NCBI GenBank assembly: GCA_018398805.1
Contig: JAGFBZ010000692.1
Span: 248,001 to 312,000 of the forward strand
Reading direction: 5' to 3'
DNA: 64,000 nucleotides
DNA from: Hirundichthys speculiger
Taxonomy: Eukaryota; Chordata; Actinopteri; Beloniformes; Exocoetidae
In this document: piece after piece, positions 1 through 11,812 of the stretch
Layout of the letters: the number at the start of each line of letters is the position of its first letter
How positions within the stretch are numbered: the first letter of the stretch is position 1
The notes under the pieces: generated by a model
Told to the model about the DNA's origin: nothing
Databases searched by the model: none
Seen by the model: only the letters and a program-made list of their open reading frames with translations
Program-made: the position numbers and the translations under genes

Positions 1-510
1 ACCCGTTCAGCTGATCAGGAAGCTCAAGCTTGAAGCAGTTAAGTACCCGGAGTACCCGGAGGAGCCGGCAGCGTTTCTCTTTAAAGAAGATGTTTGAAAA
101 AAACGGTTCCAGCAATCCGACTCAAGTGAGATTTTGAAAATATGCACTCCCTCCCTCCTCCCAAAGGCTCCGCCTCCTCCTCTTCAGCCCACCCCTCGAA
201 ACCACGCCTTCACATGATTCACGACTACATGAAAGCGCACGCTGTCTCGAGCGGTCACGGAAGTTCACGAGCATTCGCGAGCACTCACGTCGATTTGCCA
301 ACAACAAGTAGCATCAGAGTGGCTGGCTAACTTCAAGCCACAGCGTCTTCTCCGTCAAGGATAACAACAGCCTAGCTAACGGTGTCACACATAGTACTGT
401 AGCCTAGCTGTTGGTAGCTTAGCGGAACATGCTGGAATATGTTCGTCATGTCACTCGATGGACAATACTTTTGTCATCATCTTTCATTTTCTCACTGACT
501 GGGTGAACAG
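1..510. other. No feature recognised
   Basis: Mixed-composition intronic sequence before hAT-A copy 1. The short frames in both strands show no domain or splice-bounded exon. Confidence 0.6.
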
Positions 511-518
511 GCCTACAA

Positions 519-1141
519 TAGTGCTGGGCAATATGACGATACATATCGTGGGGAAGATAGAAAAGTGTGTATCGTGCCAATTCTCTTCTATCGTTTATAT
601 CATTTCTATCGATTTCTAACCTAATTTTATCAATTATTACAGCAAATATGTAATTAAATAACCTGCAATGATAAATTTGATAGAATCATATCTACTTCTA
701 CAAAGTAGTCTTTTATGTTTGCACTTTTATTCATGGTTAATGCCTTAAACAGAGTTCTCTTCAACCCTGATGTTTACTTTAGACACTTTATATTGGTTTG
801 CAAACTTTGCACTACAAGGTTACAGATTTCAGAAAGTTGAAAAATAATTTGTGTTTATTTTTTATAGCTGAACTTCAGTGCAAAAATGTGTGTTTCCTCT
901 CAGAAAATGTGAAAGCTACTGTACCTCTGTACCTACCTGTTTTTGCTGCACTAAAATATATGTTTGCGACAGTTCAGCTAAATGTCCTTTCAAAATAAAG
1001 TTGAAAAGTAAGCAATGAAATTTTTGTCAAACTTTTCAGAGAGTAACATACTTTATTATGGTATATCGTGATATATATCTTTATCGTGATATAAAATAGT
1101 CCATATCGTGATATGATTTTTTTCCATATCGCCCAGCACTA
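519..1141 (+). mobile_element. hAT-A copy 1 (non-autonomous)
   Basis: This 623-bp element has inverted ends tagtgctgggc...gcccagcacta. A perfect 8-bp target duplication, gcctacaa, lies at 511-518 and 1142-1149, which marks hAT transposition. Both ends carry repeated tatcgtgatat-type motifs. The interior has no transposase-like sequence, so it must move with a transposase from elsewhere. Confidence 0.92.
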
Positions 1142-1206
1142 GCCTACAATACCCGTAACTGATCAGTATGTTGAAATATTATATAATCAGAACGGCATCA
1201 TCTTAC

Positions 1207-1406
1207 CTATCCAGTAGAAACTGGGCCACCTTGGCTTCGGTCTGGAGCCCCTTTTCATGTTTTAGCTAACGCCAGCGCTGGAAAGCCGTACCGATAACCA
1301 CTCTTGTTCTGTTTCGTTCTTCGGTTAGCTTCCGCATGGCTGTTGCTTTTTCAACAACAGTTTTCTCTTTGATGTTGCTGCCGGTTGACGTCTTCTTCTC
1401 TGCCAT
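1207..1406 (-). pseudogene. Minus-strand pseudo-exon with one nonsense codon
   Basis: On the minus strand an ATG at 1406 opens MAEKKTSTGSNIKEK, continues to TRVVIGTAFQRWR, then a TAG, then LKHEKGLQTEAKVAQFLLD, and ends at a donor (gtaag, read right to left at 1206-1202). The motif around AFQRWR..KGLQT.A..A.FLLD resembles the first exon of a repetitive, poorly characterised protein family I associate with fish genomes and transposons. Apart from the single TAG the frame is open for 66 codons. No matching second exon is visible to the left before hAT-A at 519-1141. This is most likely a dead copy of a mobile or multicopy gene exon; the family name is uncertain. Confidence 0.5.
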
Positions 1407-2465
1407 TGTTGCAACGAAATGATCTGTGCGAGCTAACTTGATTTCTGGCTTTCAAATAGCAAGGCTGTGTCCGCTCACCTGATTGCCAGAGCTGAGGGAG
1501 GTCCTCCAGTAACTAAACCGTTTTTTTTTTTTTTTGCAAACATTCTATTTCAGTGGGTGTCATGGAAAATGTGAAAAGGTTTTCAGGCAATATTGTAAAA
1601 ATTGCTGCAAAAAAAGATCTCCCACCGTACCTTTTTAAATCGGCGGTTCACCCGTCTGTGACTCTGACGAGACGTTCCTGGTTGGGTTGCGTTGAAGACG
1701 TCCAGCTCCAGAAGCATTCGGACAGTCGCTCCTGGATCCAGCCGCGCGCTGGAACGCGTTAAACTCCTGCTTTTTTCAAACAAAAGTCAAGGCGGGAAAT
1801 GAAACTTGCACACGCAACATCCCCGAAAGCGTTGACTCGTTTGTGGCCGCTTCCTTCCTTCACGCCGTGATGTGATGCGCTCCGGCGAGGAAGGGAAGAC
1901 CTCACTTTCTTTTTCCCTTCTCATCCTGTTTGGTCTCGCTGTGGTTCTCCTGGTTTTTGCTGCTGGTTGGCTCCTGTGACACTTGTGGGGGGGGTTAGAG
2001 GGGGGGTAATGTTGAGACAGGAATGTGCTGAGTGTTCGTCGCTCAGATGTTTTCAGGCTTGGCAGCGAAAAAGAAATGGGATGAAAGGGAAACGCAGATT
2101 ACATTCCTCGTGTGCACCGCTGCACCTGCAGGAGATGAAGAAGGTGGACGAGATGAACGTTTGTTCCAGGTGAATCTTTGACCCTGACAGACGGACACCA
2201 GAGTGTCTGGAGTTGTTTTTAGTATTTAGATAAAAAAAGCTTTAGCTAGAAACTGTAATCTCAGGGGAAATTTGTGTCTGAGTGCTCGTTTCTGACAGTA
2301 TCCTGCCACGGCGAGTCCGTCTCCGCTGGTCCGCTGTCCCCGGGGTCAAAGGGTTCGGACGGCCACCGCGGGCTCTGGAGGGCTAAATGGGTTTCGGTCA
2401 CTTCCCTGAACGTGAACCTGTCATTTGGGTGGAAAAAAAAGGGGCAGTGGACTAAAAAACTTGTC
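1407..2465. other. No feature recognised
   Basis: This is upstream (on the minus strand) of the pseudo-exon at 1207-1406 and includes a T-run at about 1520. It may contain the rest of that multicopy sequence, but nothing else is identifiable. Confidence 0.5.
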
Positions 2466-2473
2466 TTCTAGAG

Positions 2474-3165
2474 CAGTGATTCCCAAAGTGTGGGCCGCGG
2501 CCCCCTGGTGGGCCGTCGTGGTACTGCAGGTGGGCCGTGAGAGGTCATTAAAAATAGACAAATATGTTTTAAATCCTCAACGTCATTTTTAAATATATTC
2601 TTAATTACTGTAAAATATTTATGGCAGGATTAAAAAAAATATTTAGAAGTAATAAAAGTTTTGGCAAGGACCTCGCAATATGATATGTATCATGATACCT
2701 GGGTCACGATACGATATTATCACAATATCGCGATATTCTACCCAGTTAATATCAAATTAAAAGTAGAGATGAAAAATCAAGTTGCTGTACATGTTTATCA
2801 GATGATATTGATCATTCAGAGGACAAATTGAGTCAAAACTATTTGCTTCAAAACAACCTATTTATTGTTTATTATTATTGTTTTTGCACATTTAAGTAAC
2901 CATTACAACATACTGACAGCATTGTAACCACTGTAAGTGAGAACATGAAGGATAAAGTACACATAAATATGAAAAAATAATTTCTCCTATCGTGTCAGTT
3001 TAAAAAAAAATTTAAATTTAAAAATGTAAAGAAGTTGATATTAGGAGCTCAAAAATCAATATTATATTGGGCGGCCGAAAATCGCGATATATTGCCAAAT
3101 CGATTTTTTTTTCACACCCCTAATTTCAAATTGTGCCTCAGTATTCTGGAGTTTGGGAATGGCTG
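2474..3165 (+). mobile_element. hAT-C element, interrupted by hAT-B
   Basis: The ends are cagtgattcccaaa and tttgggaatggctg (inverted match cagccattcccaaa). The 8-bp duplication ttctagag is at 2466-2473 and 3166-3173. The left end reads cccaaagtgtgggccg, a sequence type common to Charlie-like hAT ends. A hAT-B copy occupies about 2650-3122. Confidence 0.88.
2650..3122 (+). mobile_element. hAT-B copy 1, inside hAT-C
   Basis: The body matches the other hAT-B copies from ggcaaggacctcgcaata to the end tttcacacccct(a). The first dozen bases are diverged (taataaaagtt instead of taggggtgagta) and no clean target duplication remains. It is probably one of the older copies. Confidence 0.8.
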
Positions 3166-3173
3166 TTCTAGAG

Positions 3174-4041
3174 CATAACTATGATTGAAAGATTGATTTG
3201 TGTCATAAACTGAAGACTGAAATATGCATTTGGATGGAAGAAAAAAACAACACCCTCTTTTTCAAACCCATTTTTTTAGTTTATTGAGAGTTCGGTGTTT
3301 GCAGTGTTGGTGTAATGATGCGGGCGGATGAGCCAGATGAAGCATCATGTGGTGCCATCTAGCTGCCCGGGAGTGAAAGCAGATGCTGGTTTCAACACGG
3401 GACTCCTGTTGTTATCAAAACTCTCCTCTGTGGTTATGTAACGCCGAGGTCGTCAGTGATCTCTTAATGGACTTCCACTCCTCCCATCCTCAGCCTGATT
3501 TAACCCCTTGACTTTCCTGTCTGGCTGCGCGGCGTCAGAAGCTTTGTCTTAACATCCTGAGCAGCAGCAGGCGCCTCGGATTTACAGGTTTTAGAGGGGA
3601 GAAAGTACGAGTTTCTCCTGACGTGCAGCAGTTTGAATTCACGGCAGAAGGGAACGGTTCCCCAGAGGTTCTCCAGAGGTTCTCCAGATCTCCATTTCTT
3701 TGCACAGCGTTCTTTTAATACAGAAATACAGCTCTGGATTCTGAGAACATTTTTTTTTGAGTTTCCAGGCTCCTTTTTCAGGGTCTCAAGATGGATCAGG
3801 CAGGGGAGCTTTACTGATGCTGTGATTTGATTATACGGCTGCAGTGATGAAGAAAATATGTCAGTGTGGACACATCACATAAATGTCACAGACACATTTT
3901 TCAAGAAGTACAGGAGGAGGGGGGAGTGCAGGTCCTAACATCTGCCCCAACAGCTGCATGTAGCCTCCTAAAGAGGATCAATGTGAACGACGGGGAGAAA
4001 ACGATCAGAAACAATAAGGCATTAGTCTGACTGCTAAACTA
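3174..4041. other. No feature recognised
   Basis: Intron between hAT-C and hAT-A copy 2; only short tandem ttctccaga-type repeats near 3665. Confidence 0.6.
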
Positions 4042-4049
4042 ATTGTAGC

Positions 4050-4645
4050 TAGTGCTGGGCGATATGGAAAAAATCGTATATCACGATATGGTCTATTTTA
4101 TATCATGATAACGATATATATCACGATATACCATAATAAAGTATGTTTTCAGTTATTCTCTGAAAAGTTTGACAAAAATTTCCTTGCTTACTTTTCAACT
4201 TTATTTTGAAAGGACATTTAGCTGAACTGTCACAAACATACATTTTAGTGCAGCAAAAACAGGTAGGTACAGAGGTACAGTAGCTTTCACATTTTTTTAA
4301 AGTGCACAAGAGTTTCTGAGAGGAAAAGCACATTTTTGCACTGAAGTTCAGCTATAAAAAATAACCACAAATTATTTTTCAACTTTCTGAAATCTGTAAC
4401 CTTGTAGTGCAAAGTTTGCAAACCAATATAAAGTGTTTAAAGTAAACATCAGGGTTGAAGAGAACTCTGTTTAAGGCATTAACCATGAATAAAAGTGCAA
4501 ACATAAAAGGTTACTTTGTAGAAGTAGATATGATTCTATCAAATTTATCGTTGCAGGTTATTTAATTACATATTTGCTGTAATAATTAATAAAATTGGGT
4601 TAGAAACGATAGAAACGATATGTATCGTCATATCGCCCAGCACTA
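4050..4645 (-). mobile_element. hAT-A copy 2 (non-autonomous)
   Basis: This is a 596-bp copy in reverse orientation with the same inverted ends. The perfect 8-bp duplication attgtagc is at 4042-4049 and 4646-4653. It lies about 220 bp upstream of the MAST exon at 4865, on the acceptor side. Confidence 0.92.
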
Positions 4646-4864
4646 ATTGTAGCAGCAGCCATGTTTGATTCTGATACTTCGGGTTGATTCAAAATTGCAC
4701 GAGTTTCAGTATCTTATCAAGTCCACTGCAGAGAAACAAATCTGCTTGAGAGCAGAGTAAAGTGTACCAAGTTTTATGAAGATGATGATGATGTATTACC
4801 CTGAAGTAAATGTGAAAACGTCTGATGGCCTTCAGAGGGGAAATAAACGACCTTTGTCTTGCAG

Positions 4865-4998
4865 GAAAGTACCTCCTGCTGCCCGCCGCCCTCCACCAGG
4901 CTCAGACGGCGCAGCAGCCGTCGCCTGAGACCTCCAACCTGGTCCGTATGCGTTCTCTGAACCTCGGGAAGTCAGATCCCTCCCTCACCTCCAGCCTG
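4865..4998 (+). CDS. mast4: MAST-family kinase, internal N-terminal exon
   Basis: This is an internal exon of 134 nt. It follows a pyrimidine-rich acceptor ending ttgtcttgcag and is followed by a strong donor, gtgagt. It enters with two bases of a split codon (a G from the previous exon would give Gly) and leaves in phase 0. The 44 whole codons read [20 protein letters not shown], then [18 protein letters not shown] and SLTSSL. From memory, human MAST4 has GRYLLP...[22 protein letters not shown] and MAST2 has EASNLVRMRN at the same place, directly before KELSLPRRGSF. The exon at 47669 starts with exactly those residues and in the right phase. The product is an AGC-type Ser/Thr kinase with DUF1908, kinase and PDZ domains, associated with microtubules. 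This exon belongs to the low-complexity N-terminal region. The upstream exon is outside the window. The family is secure; the MAST4 versus MAST3 choice is not. Confidence 0.85.
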
Positions 4999-5469
4999 GT
5001 GAGTGACTCCTGATCACCTGTGGCGCTCTGCCGAGAGGCAGCAAACCTCCAGTTTACCAGGACTTCACTGGACCGAATTACGGTTTTAGAGCATGATTGT
5101 TAATTATAAACCACCGTGTCGACTTGAAGAACATCTAATAATCCAGAGCAGTTATGATCTAAGAGGGTATTTGAAACCAGAGGTTTGTTACTGAAGAAAT
5201 AATCCTGATTCCACACGTTTGAAACAGACCAGAGTATAATGGTCCTCTGGCTTTGAATAAGCAGCACTGTCGTACAGAACAGACGCAACGAGCCAAAGAA
5301 AGCAGCGGTTTTATGAATTAACTCACATTAAAGGGGGCGTTTATGCTTCAGACATGATATGACACGACACGACCCCGTTGGCTTGTTTGGGACGGCCCAG
5401 CCCTAAAACCATCTCATCTGTGACATCACATGACCAGACATCAGCTCCTGTACTTCCTGAGTGGGCAGG
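4999..5469 (+). other. MAST intron, start
   Basis: Intron beginning with donor gtgagtgact. No repeat or exon is recognised before hAT-B copy 2. Confidence 0.6.
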
Positions 5470-5477
5470 ATCGAGCG

Positions 5478-5802
5478 TAGAGATGTGAGAAAAAAAATCA
5501 ATTTGGCAATATATCATGATTTTTCGGCCGCCCAATATAATTTTTTAATAAAATTTTTTCACAAACACTAATAATAAACAATAAATCGGTTGTTTTGAAG
5601 CAAATAGTTTTGACTCAATTTGTCCTCTGAATGATCAATATCATCTGATGAACATATACAGCAACTTGATTTTTCATCTCTACTTTTAATTTTGATATTA
5701 ACTGGGTAGAATATCGCAACATATTGTGATATTGCGATATCATGATATCATATCGTGACTCAAGTATCATGATACATATTGTATTGCCAATTCTCACCCC
5801 TA
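5478..5802 (-). mobile_element. hAT-B copy 2
   Basis: This is a reverse-oriented copy with the end ctcaccccta at 5802 and a degenerate end tagagatgtga at 5478. The flanks atcgagcg (5470-5477) and atctagcg (5803-5810) match at 7 of 8 positions. It has an internal deletion relative to other copies and no coding capacity. Confidence 0.85.
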
Positions 5803-6279
5803 ATCTAGCGTCAACGGCAACACGAGGAGGCAGCGCGGATGTGCCGACTGTGCGGCGACTGTTACATTTTAAATAAGCTTCGTAAATACGATGTCATCAG
5901 TCCTGCTCATCAAAGACGGACCATTTAATTACTTCTATACTTGATTAAAATTCTAAAAGCCCAAAATATGTTGGGAATAAACCAGAAACGACGCCCGTTG
6001 AGGAGGTCCGAGTGCCTCCTCCTTGAACCAGAGCTGTCAAGAGGACAAAGACGACCTTCAGACTGTTTGTGCTGGGTTTTTTTTTTTTTTCCTCCCGGGT
6101 CACGCTGATGGATACTCCTGTGAGCTGTCGTGATCTTATTGTCTCAGGAGTGAGATACAATCAAAAAAAGAGCAGAGAGTAATCCAATGATGTTAAGCTA
6201 TGACTCATCCTGCGTGCGTGCTCGCTGTCGGTCTGAGAAAAGGTTAATGCAATAAAAAAAAAAAAGGCATGCGAGGGTT

Positions 6280-6311
6280 GTTGTTTGTGTGTGTGGGGGG
6301 GGGGGGGGGGT
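6280..6311 (+). repeat. GT and G-run simple repeat
   Basis: gtgtgtgtg is followed by a run of 17 or more G, a likely polymerase-slippage site. Confidence 0.9.
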
Positions 6312-6657
6312 CTCTGGGGAGCTGCGAGAGGAGGTTTCGCTCCACTGACCCTCACAAGCCGGTGTGATGGTGGATGGGAGGGGAGGGTGGGGGGTCACAT
6401 GACATCATAGTGAGCTTGTTTACACTAAAAACTGCTCTCCTATATTGGTAAAATAAAAAATAGATTTAAAAAAAACCTTATAGAACCCTGATTTAATCAC
6501 TTACAATGTCAGGCTCGTCATATCTGAACCGTCCACTTGGGGGCGCCAGTGCCTTTTCTCTTTTTGGGCTTCTGAAACGCACGTCCCTCTGGTTGAAATT
6601 AATCCTTCTGGTTATTGTGTCCTGCTGCTGTGTGAATGATTACATGATTCTCCGTAA

Positions 6658-6701
6658 CGTGATTTATTTATTTATTTATTTATGTTTTATTTATTTATTT
6701 C
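6658..6701 (+). repeat. (TTTA)n microsatellite
   Basis: About ten ttta units with one interruption. Confidence 0.9.
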
Positions 6702-7334
6702 CCGGCGGTGGATAAGTCCTCCGGCTCGTGCGTTGATTCAATTTTAGTGTTTTACAGCTCGACAACCTGAGAGAATCCTCAACATCATTGCATTTCCTGG
6801 AACTGTGAGATTTGTTTTATTGTGATTCTCGGCTGATCCTCTCAGATTAATCTGACAGCCGCCGCGGGAAGGTCGGAGCTCTTGAGATAAGGACACTTCA
6901 GGAGGAGGAGATGTGTCGTTCCTCCCTCCGACCCAGGAAACGATGAGCTGTGAGGGAGCAGAAACACAGATTTGAATTAGTCCACTGAGACGTTTTGTCT
7001 GTCATCCATCATCCGGCCACTTTTATCATTTGGGGCTATTTGATATAAAGTGAAATTAGTCTTTTGAGCCATTTTCTTCCCTCCATCATGTTCTGAAAAT
7101 GGGAGCAGAGGTAGATGGAAGAAGGGCCATCGTGCATCCATGAGGAATTCAATTCAATATAACTTTATTTATCCCCAACGGACATTTACGAGGCAGTAGG
7201 ATGACGTTAAAAAGAGAGAATAAAATAAGTTCCAGTGTTGACACGTGTATGTGTTGACCAAGGTGTTACAGATTGAACACGGTGTAAGAAGGAGAGGACG
7301 ACGTGACGTTCAAACATCTCACTGTCATCTCTGA

Positions 7335-8082
7335 GTTACGGGTCCATCTCTTCTAATTCATCGCCACCGTTGCCGTGCGTCCAAAGGAGGTGTGGCCTCG
7401 GTTAAACTTCTAGGGGGAGGAGCTCAGTTCATGACCCAAGGGCTCAGTTAATGATGTTTATACTATCATATAAAAAAATAGTTAAAGTTTCACAGACATT
7501 TATTTCTACAGACATACAACCAAAGAGCTATTCATGCGATTTTTTTTTTTGTTGGAAATTTTGACAATTTTTTTGGAACATTTTTGGTTAAAAAAAAAAA
7601 AAAAGTTTTTACATTTTTTCAAAGGCCGTGACCTTTAACTTAAAACTGAGGCTTTTGTTGCATAATTGCAACATTTTTCCATAAAATCATGAATTTTTAC
7701 AAAATAGCAAGTTTTAACTTAATATTACAACTTTTCACAGTATTTGAAAGTATCGACTTTTGAGAAATGTTATGACAGCACATTTTACAGTCAGTTTTAT
7801 TTTTACAACAAAATACAAATACAATACAAATACAAATATACTTTATTGATCCCCCAAGGGGGAAATTCAAGTTTCAAGTACACCAGACGCTGCAGTCTGG
7901 TGTACTTGAGGAGCTGCCGGTGTCCAGCGCTCCTTCTTCATGTCCCGGTCCTGTGGTCCAAGTGTTAACTCCAGTTAACAGCCGTTAAAACCAGTATATC
8001 TTCACAATGGTGAATCAAGTGAGATATCACAGGTTGCAAAAAGTTGCGATATTGAAATTTTTCGCAATATTATTGTAAAAAG
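7335..8082 (+). repeat. Direct duplication flanking hAT-N, left unit
   Basis: It matches 8708-9216 from gttacgggtccatctctt to ttcgcaatattattgtaaaaag. It contains about 225 extra bp (about 7810-8036) that include a reverse retroelement-like tail (tactttattgatcccccaag preceded by aaatac repeats). Confidence 0.85.
7808..7990 (-). mobile_element. Retroelement-like 3' tail
   Basis: The sequence acttattgatcccc-type (tactttattgatcccccaag ggggaaattcaag) after an aaatac microsatellite is typical of the 3' ends of fish LINE or SINE copies seen in reverse. A palindromic ccagacgctgcagtctgg follows. The family is not resolved. A similar motif at 7153-7195 (aactttatttatccccaacg) is a second fragment. Confidence 0.45.
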
Positions 8083-8707
8083 TAGGGATGTTCCTGGCGA
8101 CTAATTTCCCTGTCGACTAAACGAAAATTTTAATTAAGACTAGTCGACTAGTCTTAAAAAAAAAAGGAAAACGCATATCTTGCATATCTTGGTCGCATAT
8201 CTTGCGAAGTCATTATCGTGATGAGCTGCGTTATCCTCTCAGACCGGACGGGAGAACACGTCTCCGGGTAAACAATGTCAAATCGGCCTGAGTGTGGCTA
8301 GCACCGCTAGCATCAGCAGCCGTCGTCTCGTGCAGATTAACATCCAAATGCTTGAGTGGAATGTTGTTGCGCATTGCTCCAGTCGAGTGATTGTATGCCA
8401 GTTGTTTCTGACACAGTCTACATGCTACCTTGTTTTCATTTTCTAGATTAAAATACCACCAAACCGCGCTGGTTTTGCGAGAGACCATCTTCTCACCGTG
8501 CCGTTTTAAAACTCCAGTCTACTCGAGCATTGCCGCAGAGAGGGGGGCTGCTGTCTGACGGCTCTGTAGCCCCGACTAGTGGCGGGCAACTGTACAGCCT
8601 TGTACATGAATAAAACACAAATTGGTTTAAACGACTAATATTTCTGGTGCCGACTAGTAAGTGGGCGGACGTTTAATCATTTAGTCGACTAATTGCGTGC
8701 ATCCCTA
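8083..8707 (-). mobile_element. hAT-N element with BED finger remnant
   Basis: The ends are tagggatgttcctggcgacta and gactaattgcgtgcatccct(a). On the minus strand, 8488-8231, a frame opens MVSRKTSAVWWYFN and carries VACRLCQKQL, a BED zinc finger of a hAT transposase with Cys23-x2-Cys26; the His part (NIPLKHL) looks shifted. No 8-bp duplication is present. Instead the element sits exactly between two copies of a duplicated segment (7335-8082 and 8708-9216). Confidence 0.82.
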
Positions 8708-9216
8708 GTTACGGGTCCATCTCTTCCCTAATTTATCGCCGCCATTGTTGTGCATCCAAAGGAGGTGTGGCCTCGTTTGAACTACTGGGGGGAGGAGCTT
8801 CAGTTCAGGACCCAAGGGCTCAGTTACTGATGTTTATACTATCATATAAAATAACTTGTTAAAGTTTCACAGCCATTTATTTCTATAGACAAAAAGAGCT
8901 ACTCATCTGATTTTTTTTTTTTTCTTGGAAAATTTTGACAATTTCTTTTGAAATTTTTGGTTAAATTTTTTTTTTTTTTTCAAGGTCGTGACTTTTATTT
9001 TAAAATTGAGGCTTTTGTTGCATAATTGCAACATTTTTCTGTAAAATCATGAATTTTTACAAAATAGCAAGTTTAAACTTAATATTACAACTTTTCACCA
9101 GCATTTGAAAGTATCGACTTTTGCAAAACGTTTTGACAGCAAATTTTACAGTCAGTTTTATTTTCTACAACAAAAAGTTGCGATATTAAAATTTTTCGCA
9201 ATATTATTGTAAAAAG
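8708..9216 (+). repeat. Direct duplication flanking hAT-N, right unit
   Basis: This is the partner of 7335-8082. It starts at the base after hAT-N and ends gtaaaaag, then continues into AT-rich sequence. It lacks the retroelement-like insert. Confidence 0.85.
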
Positions 9217-9718
9217 CGCAAATTTTTGTCATGAAATCCCAAATTTTACAAAATTGTCATATAAAACTATTACTTTATTTTGCAAAATCGTGAAATTTAA
9301 TGAATCTGCAAATTTGTCCTATAAACAGAAATATTTGTGAAAAAATTTTGATTATTGCATCAAAGTTGACTTTTTAACAGGAAATTGCAACTTTATATTA
9401 AAAATTGTGAATTTTTTAAATACATATTCGACGTCAGCGTCCTGTAATTAGGAAATTTTTGTTATAAATTACAAATTTGGCAAAATTGCAGTAGTTTGAT
9501 TAAAAAAAAAAAAAGTCAGATTTGTTCTAAAGTCACCAATTTTTGTTGTAAACTTCACTATATCATAATGTTGTTGTAAAATGTAAATTTTTTGTCATTT
9601 TCATGAAATCTCAACGTTTTTTCTTCAAATCATTCGTTAAAATCATGATAATTCATAAATTTTGCAACATTTTTTTGATAAAAATTCCCAGCTTTTTACT
9701 ATAAAGTAAAAACCTTTT

Positions 9719-9759
<41 letters not shown>

Positions 9760-9780
9760 TCATGAATTTTAGTCGTGAAA
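9217..9780 (+). repeat. AT-rich degenerate repeat tract
   Basis: Irregular repeats of the type tcatgaaatctcaa, gcaacattttt and aaaattgc fill this interval, ending in a run of over 30 A (about 9723-9753). The same motifs occur in the duplicated units at 7480-7800 and 8880-9216, so the tract looks like a decayed satellite. Confidence 0.6.
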
Positions 9781-10102
9781 TCTCAACTCTATGATGTCGG
9801 GCTCAACCCTGAACCCATGTCTCTTGAACAGGAGCGATTTTGTGTGCAGGTCGCGTCATTACATCCGTTACTTCGCGTGAAGCCGTTTATTTAAACCCTT
9901 GCGCTTTGGTTGTAAATTCTTCACGTAAACACCGACTCCAACCAGACGATCCGTTCTCAACCTTCTCCGCCTGCATACGAGCTAGTTTTCTCCCGCTGTC
10001 CTGACGGGCAGCAGCGACGGACCGTAAACAAGTAGGAAACCTGTAACGGCCTCACTTCTCAACGATGAGTGATCCGTCCAGTGCAGTGGACGCCGGCCGT
10101 AA

Positions 10103-10582
10103 AGGGGCGTGTATACTCTCGCGGCAATGTGTCGCCGTCAGCTTGTCGCAGAGATGCTGCAGACACTTTTGATTTATACTAGCGTTGTCTCCGCTATGTT
10201 ATTCCTAGCCACAACGCAAGAGCGACAATCACGAATTAGCTAAACTTACCAAACTTATCTCTTGCGTTTTTCCACTTCCTCACCGTCTCGGCCGTATCCA
10301 GACCCACATTCATCGCTATCTCCCTCCATGAATTACTAGAATATGTGCTGTCTTTGTAGTGTGGAGAACCAGAATCGTACAGATGTGGGTACTTCCTCAT
10401 TTCCTTGATGACGCGCTCTTTTCTACGCGGATGTAGAATTGACCAATCAGAGGCCTCCTTTCTCTCCTCTCTGCGACACCTCTCTGTGTCGACCTACAGT
10501 TTTGGGTAGGCGCACTGGAGTGTCGGCGTAGGGTGGGGGGGGGGCATCTCTGCGTCCCTGACGTTCGAGTATGAATCAGGCT
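10103..10582 (-). mobile_element. Harbinger-like element H, copy 1
   Basis: This element of about 480 bp has loosely matching inverted ends (aggggcgtgtatactctcg and cgagtatgaatcaggct) and a TAA on each side, the 3-bp duplication expected for PIF/Harbinger elements. On the minus strand it carries a MADF-domain exon (about 10413-10262) encoding KYPHLYDSGSPHYKDSTYSS, then NSWREIAMNVGLDTAETVRK. A candidate donor, gtaagt, follows. MADF/Myb-like proteins are the second protein of animal Harbinger elements. The exon frame is broken upstream relative to the copies at 28789 and 56802. Confidence 0.75.
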
Positions 10583-10585
10583 TAA

Positions 10586-11812
10586 CACGGCGACCTCTGA
10601 TGGCGAAGTAGCTGCTCAGCGGTCGTTCTGGAGGAACGATGCTTGAGCGCCACCTGGAGTTTACCTGTGCACCTGCCTGGAAACCCAAACTAATCAGTGT
10701 GTGCAGCAGGACTGAGCTCAGATCAATAAGGTTGATCAGTTCCTGATGAAAGAGATCTTTGATTTCAGAACAAGTGAAGGAGCGCCCACAGATGAACTAT
10801 TTATGGGCTGTTGCCATATGTCAGACTGGAAACTGGAGCGGCTTCCTGTGTAAAGTAGGAAAGAAATCAGCAGTGATTTTAGAGAAGCCATGAATTCCAT
10901 CATGATCTAGAGAAGCTGGACTTCATTCTGCTGCGACGGAGATTTTTCATCAGGGAGAAAATACTCAGGATGGTCGCTGGTCTCCTTAGGCATCCCAGCA
11001 AGTTCACCTTTAGGTCATGCTGTTTTTTTAATTTCTCATTTTGATAATTCATTTGATTGTTTCCTGATGTGAGCCGATACCATCTGAGCCGTTATCTGTC
11101 CGGTCCCGTTAACACCGCTGGCGTTTCCTCCGCGACCCTGCAGTTAACAACATGAGGAAATTCAAATCTGCTGCTCTGATACCATCATGTGTGGACTCTA
11201 GCCGACGGCCCGACGCGCTGCTTCGTCTGAACCGCGTCCTTCTGGAGTCGGCGGCGCCGCAGGGATTCATCTGCAGTCGCCGTGCCGACCTGCCTCCAGG
11301 ACAAGCTGAGAGGAGCATGAAAACCAAGAAAACAAAAAAAAACAACTCACATCTGGGCGTCTGAATGGACGCTGCTGCTGACAGTTGAGGAAAATGGTTC
11401 GTTTCCGGGGAAAAATCTTAAAATGCGGCACGCTTGAGTCGGCAGAGATGACGGCCGTCAATTACAGAGGCAGAACGGTGTTTGTCATGGCGACGGCTGT
11501 GAGGCTACGAAGCTCGTCGGCGACAGTGATGGAGCGGGGGGGCCGCCCGCCCGCTCAATCTGTTACAGCGCATCACTTTTGTCAAATTTAACAGTGTCAG
11601 ATTTGGCAGATTTACTCATGTTTGAAAGGATTTCCTGTAATTGGCTGTTGACTTTAGTTACACTTCCTGTGCTGTTTTTTGGTTTTGTTGTTTTTTTTAA
11701 ACGTTTGCTGTCTGAATGTTGATTCTGGCTGTGAAGCTTGTTTCTTTTTAACTTTAAAGAAGTGACGGTGTTTTGAAAGGGACGGTGTTTGCAAGTGCTT
11801 CAGGAAGATGAG
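10586..11812. other. No feature recognised
   Basis: Intron between Harbinger copy 1 and the 44-bp tandem units. Open frames around 11109-11591 on both strands are short, overlapping and without splice or domain support. Confidence 0.55.

Larger units (their letters stand above)
5811..7334. other. Intron, simple repeats only
   Basis: Contains the GT/G-run and TTTA microsatellites listed separately and a short retroelement-like tail fragment at 7153-7195. No coding signal. Confidence 0.55.

Noticed and set aside
7808..7990. Hairpin ccagacgctgcagtctgg read as a terminator or riboswitch
   Set aside because: The setting is a vertebrate intron next to a retroelement tail; short palindromes of this kind are usual in such tails.
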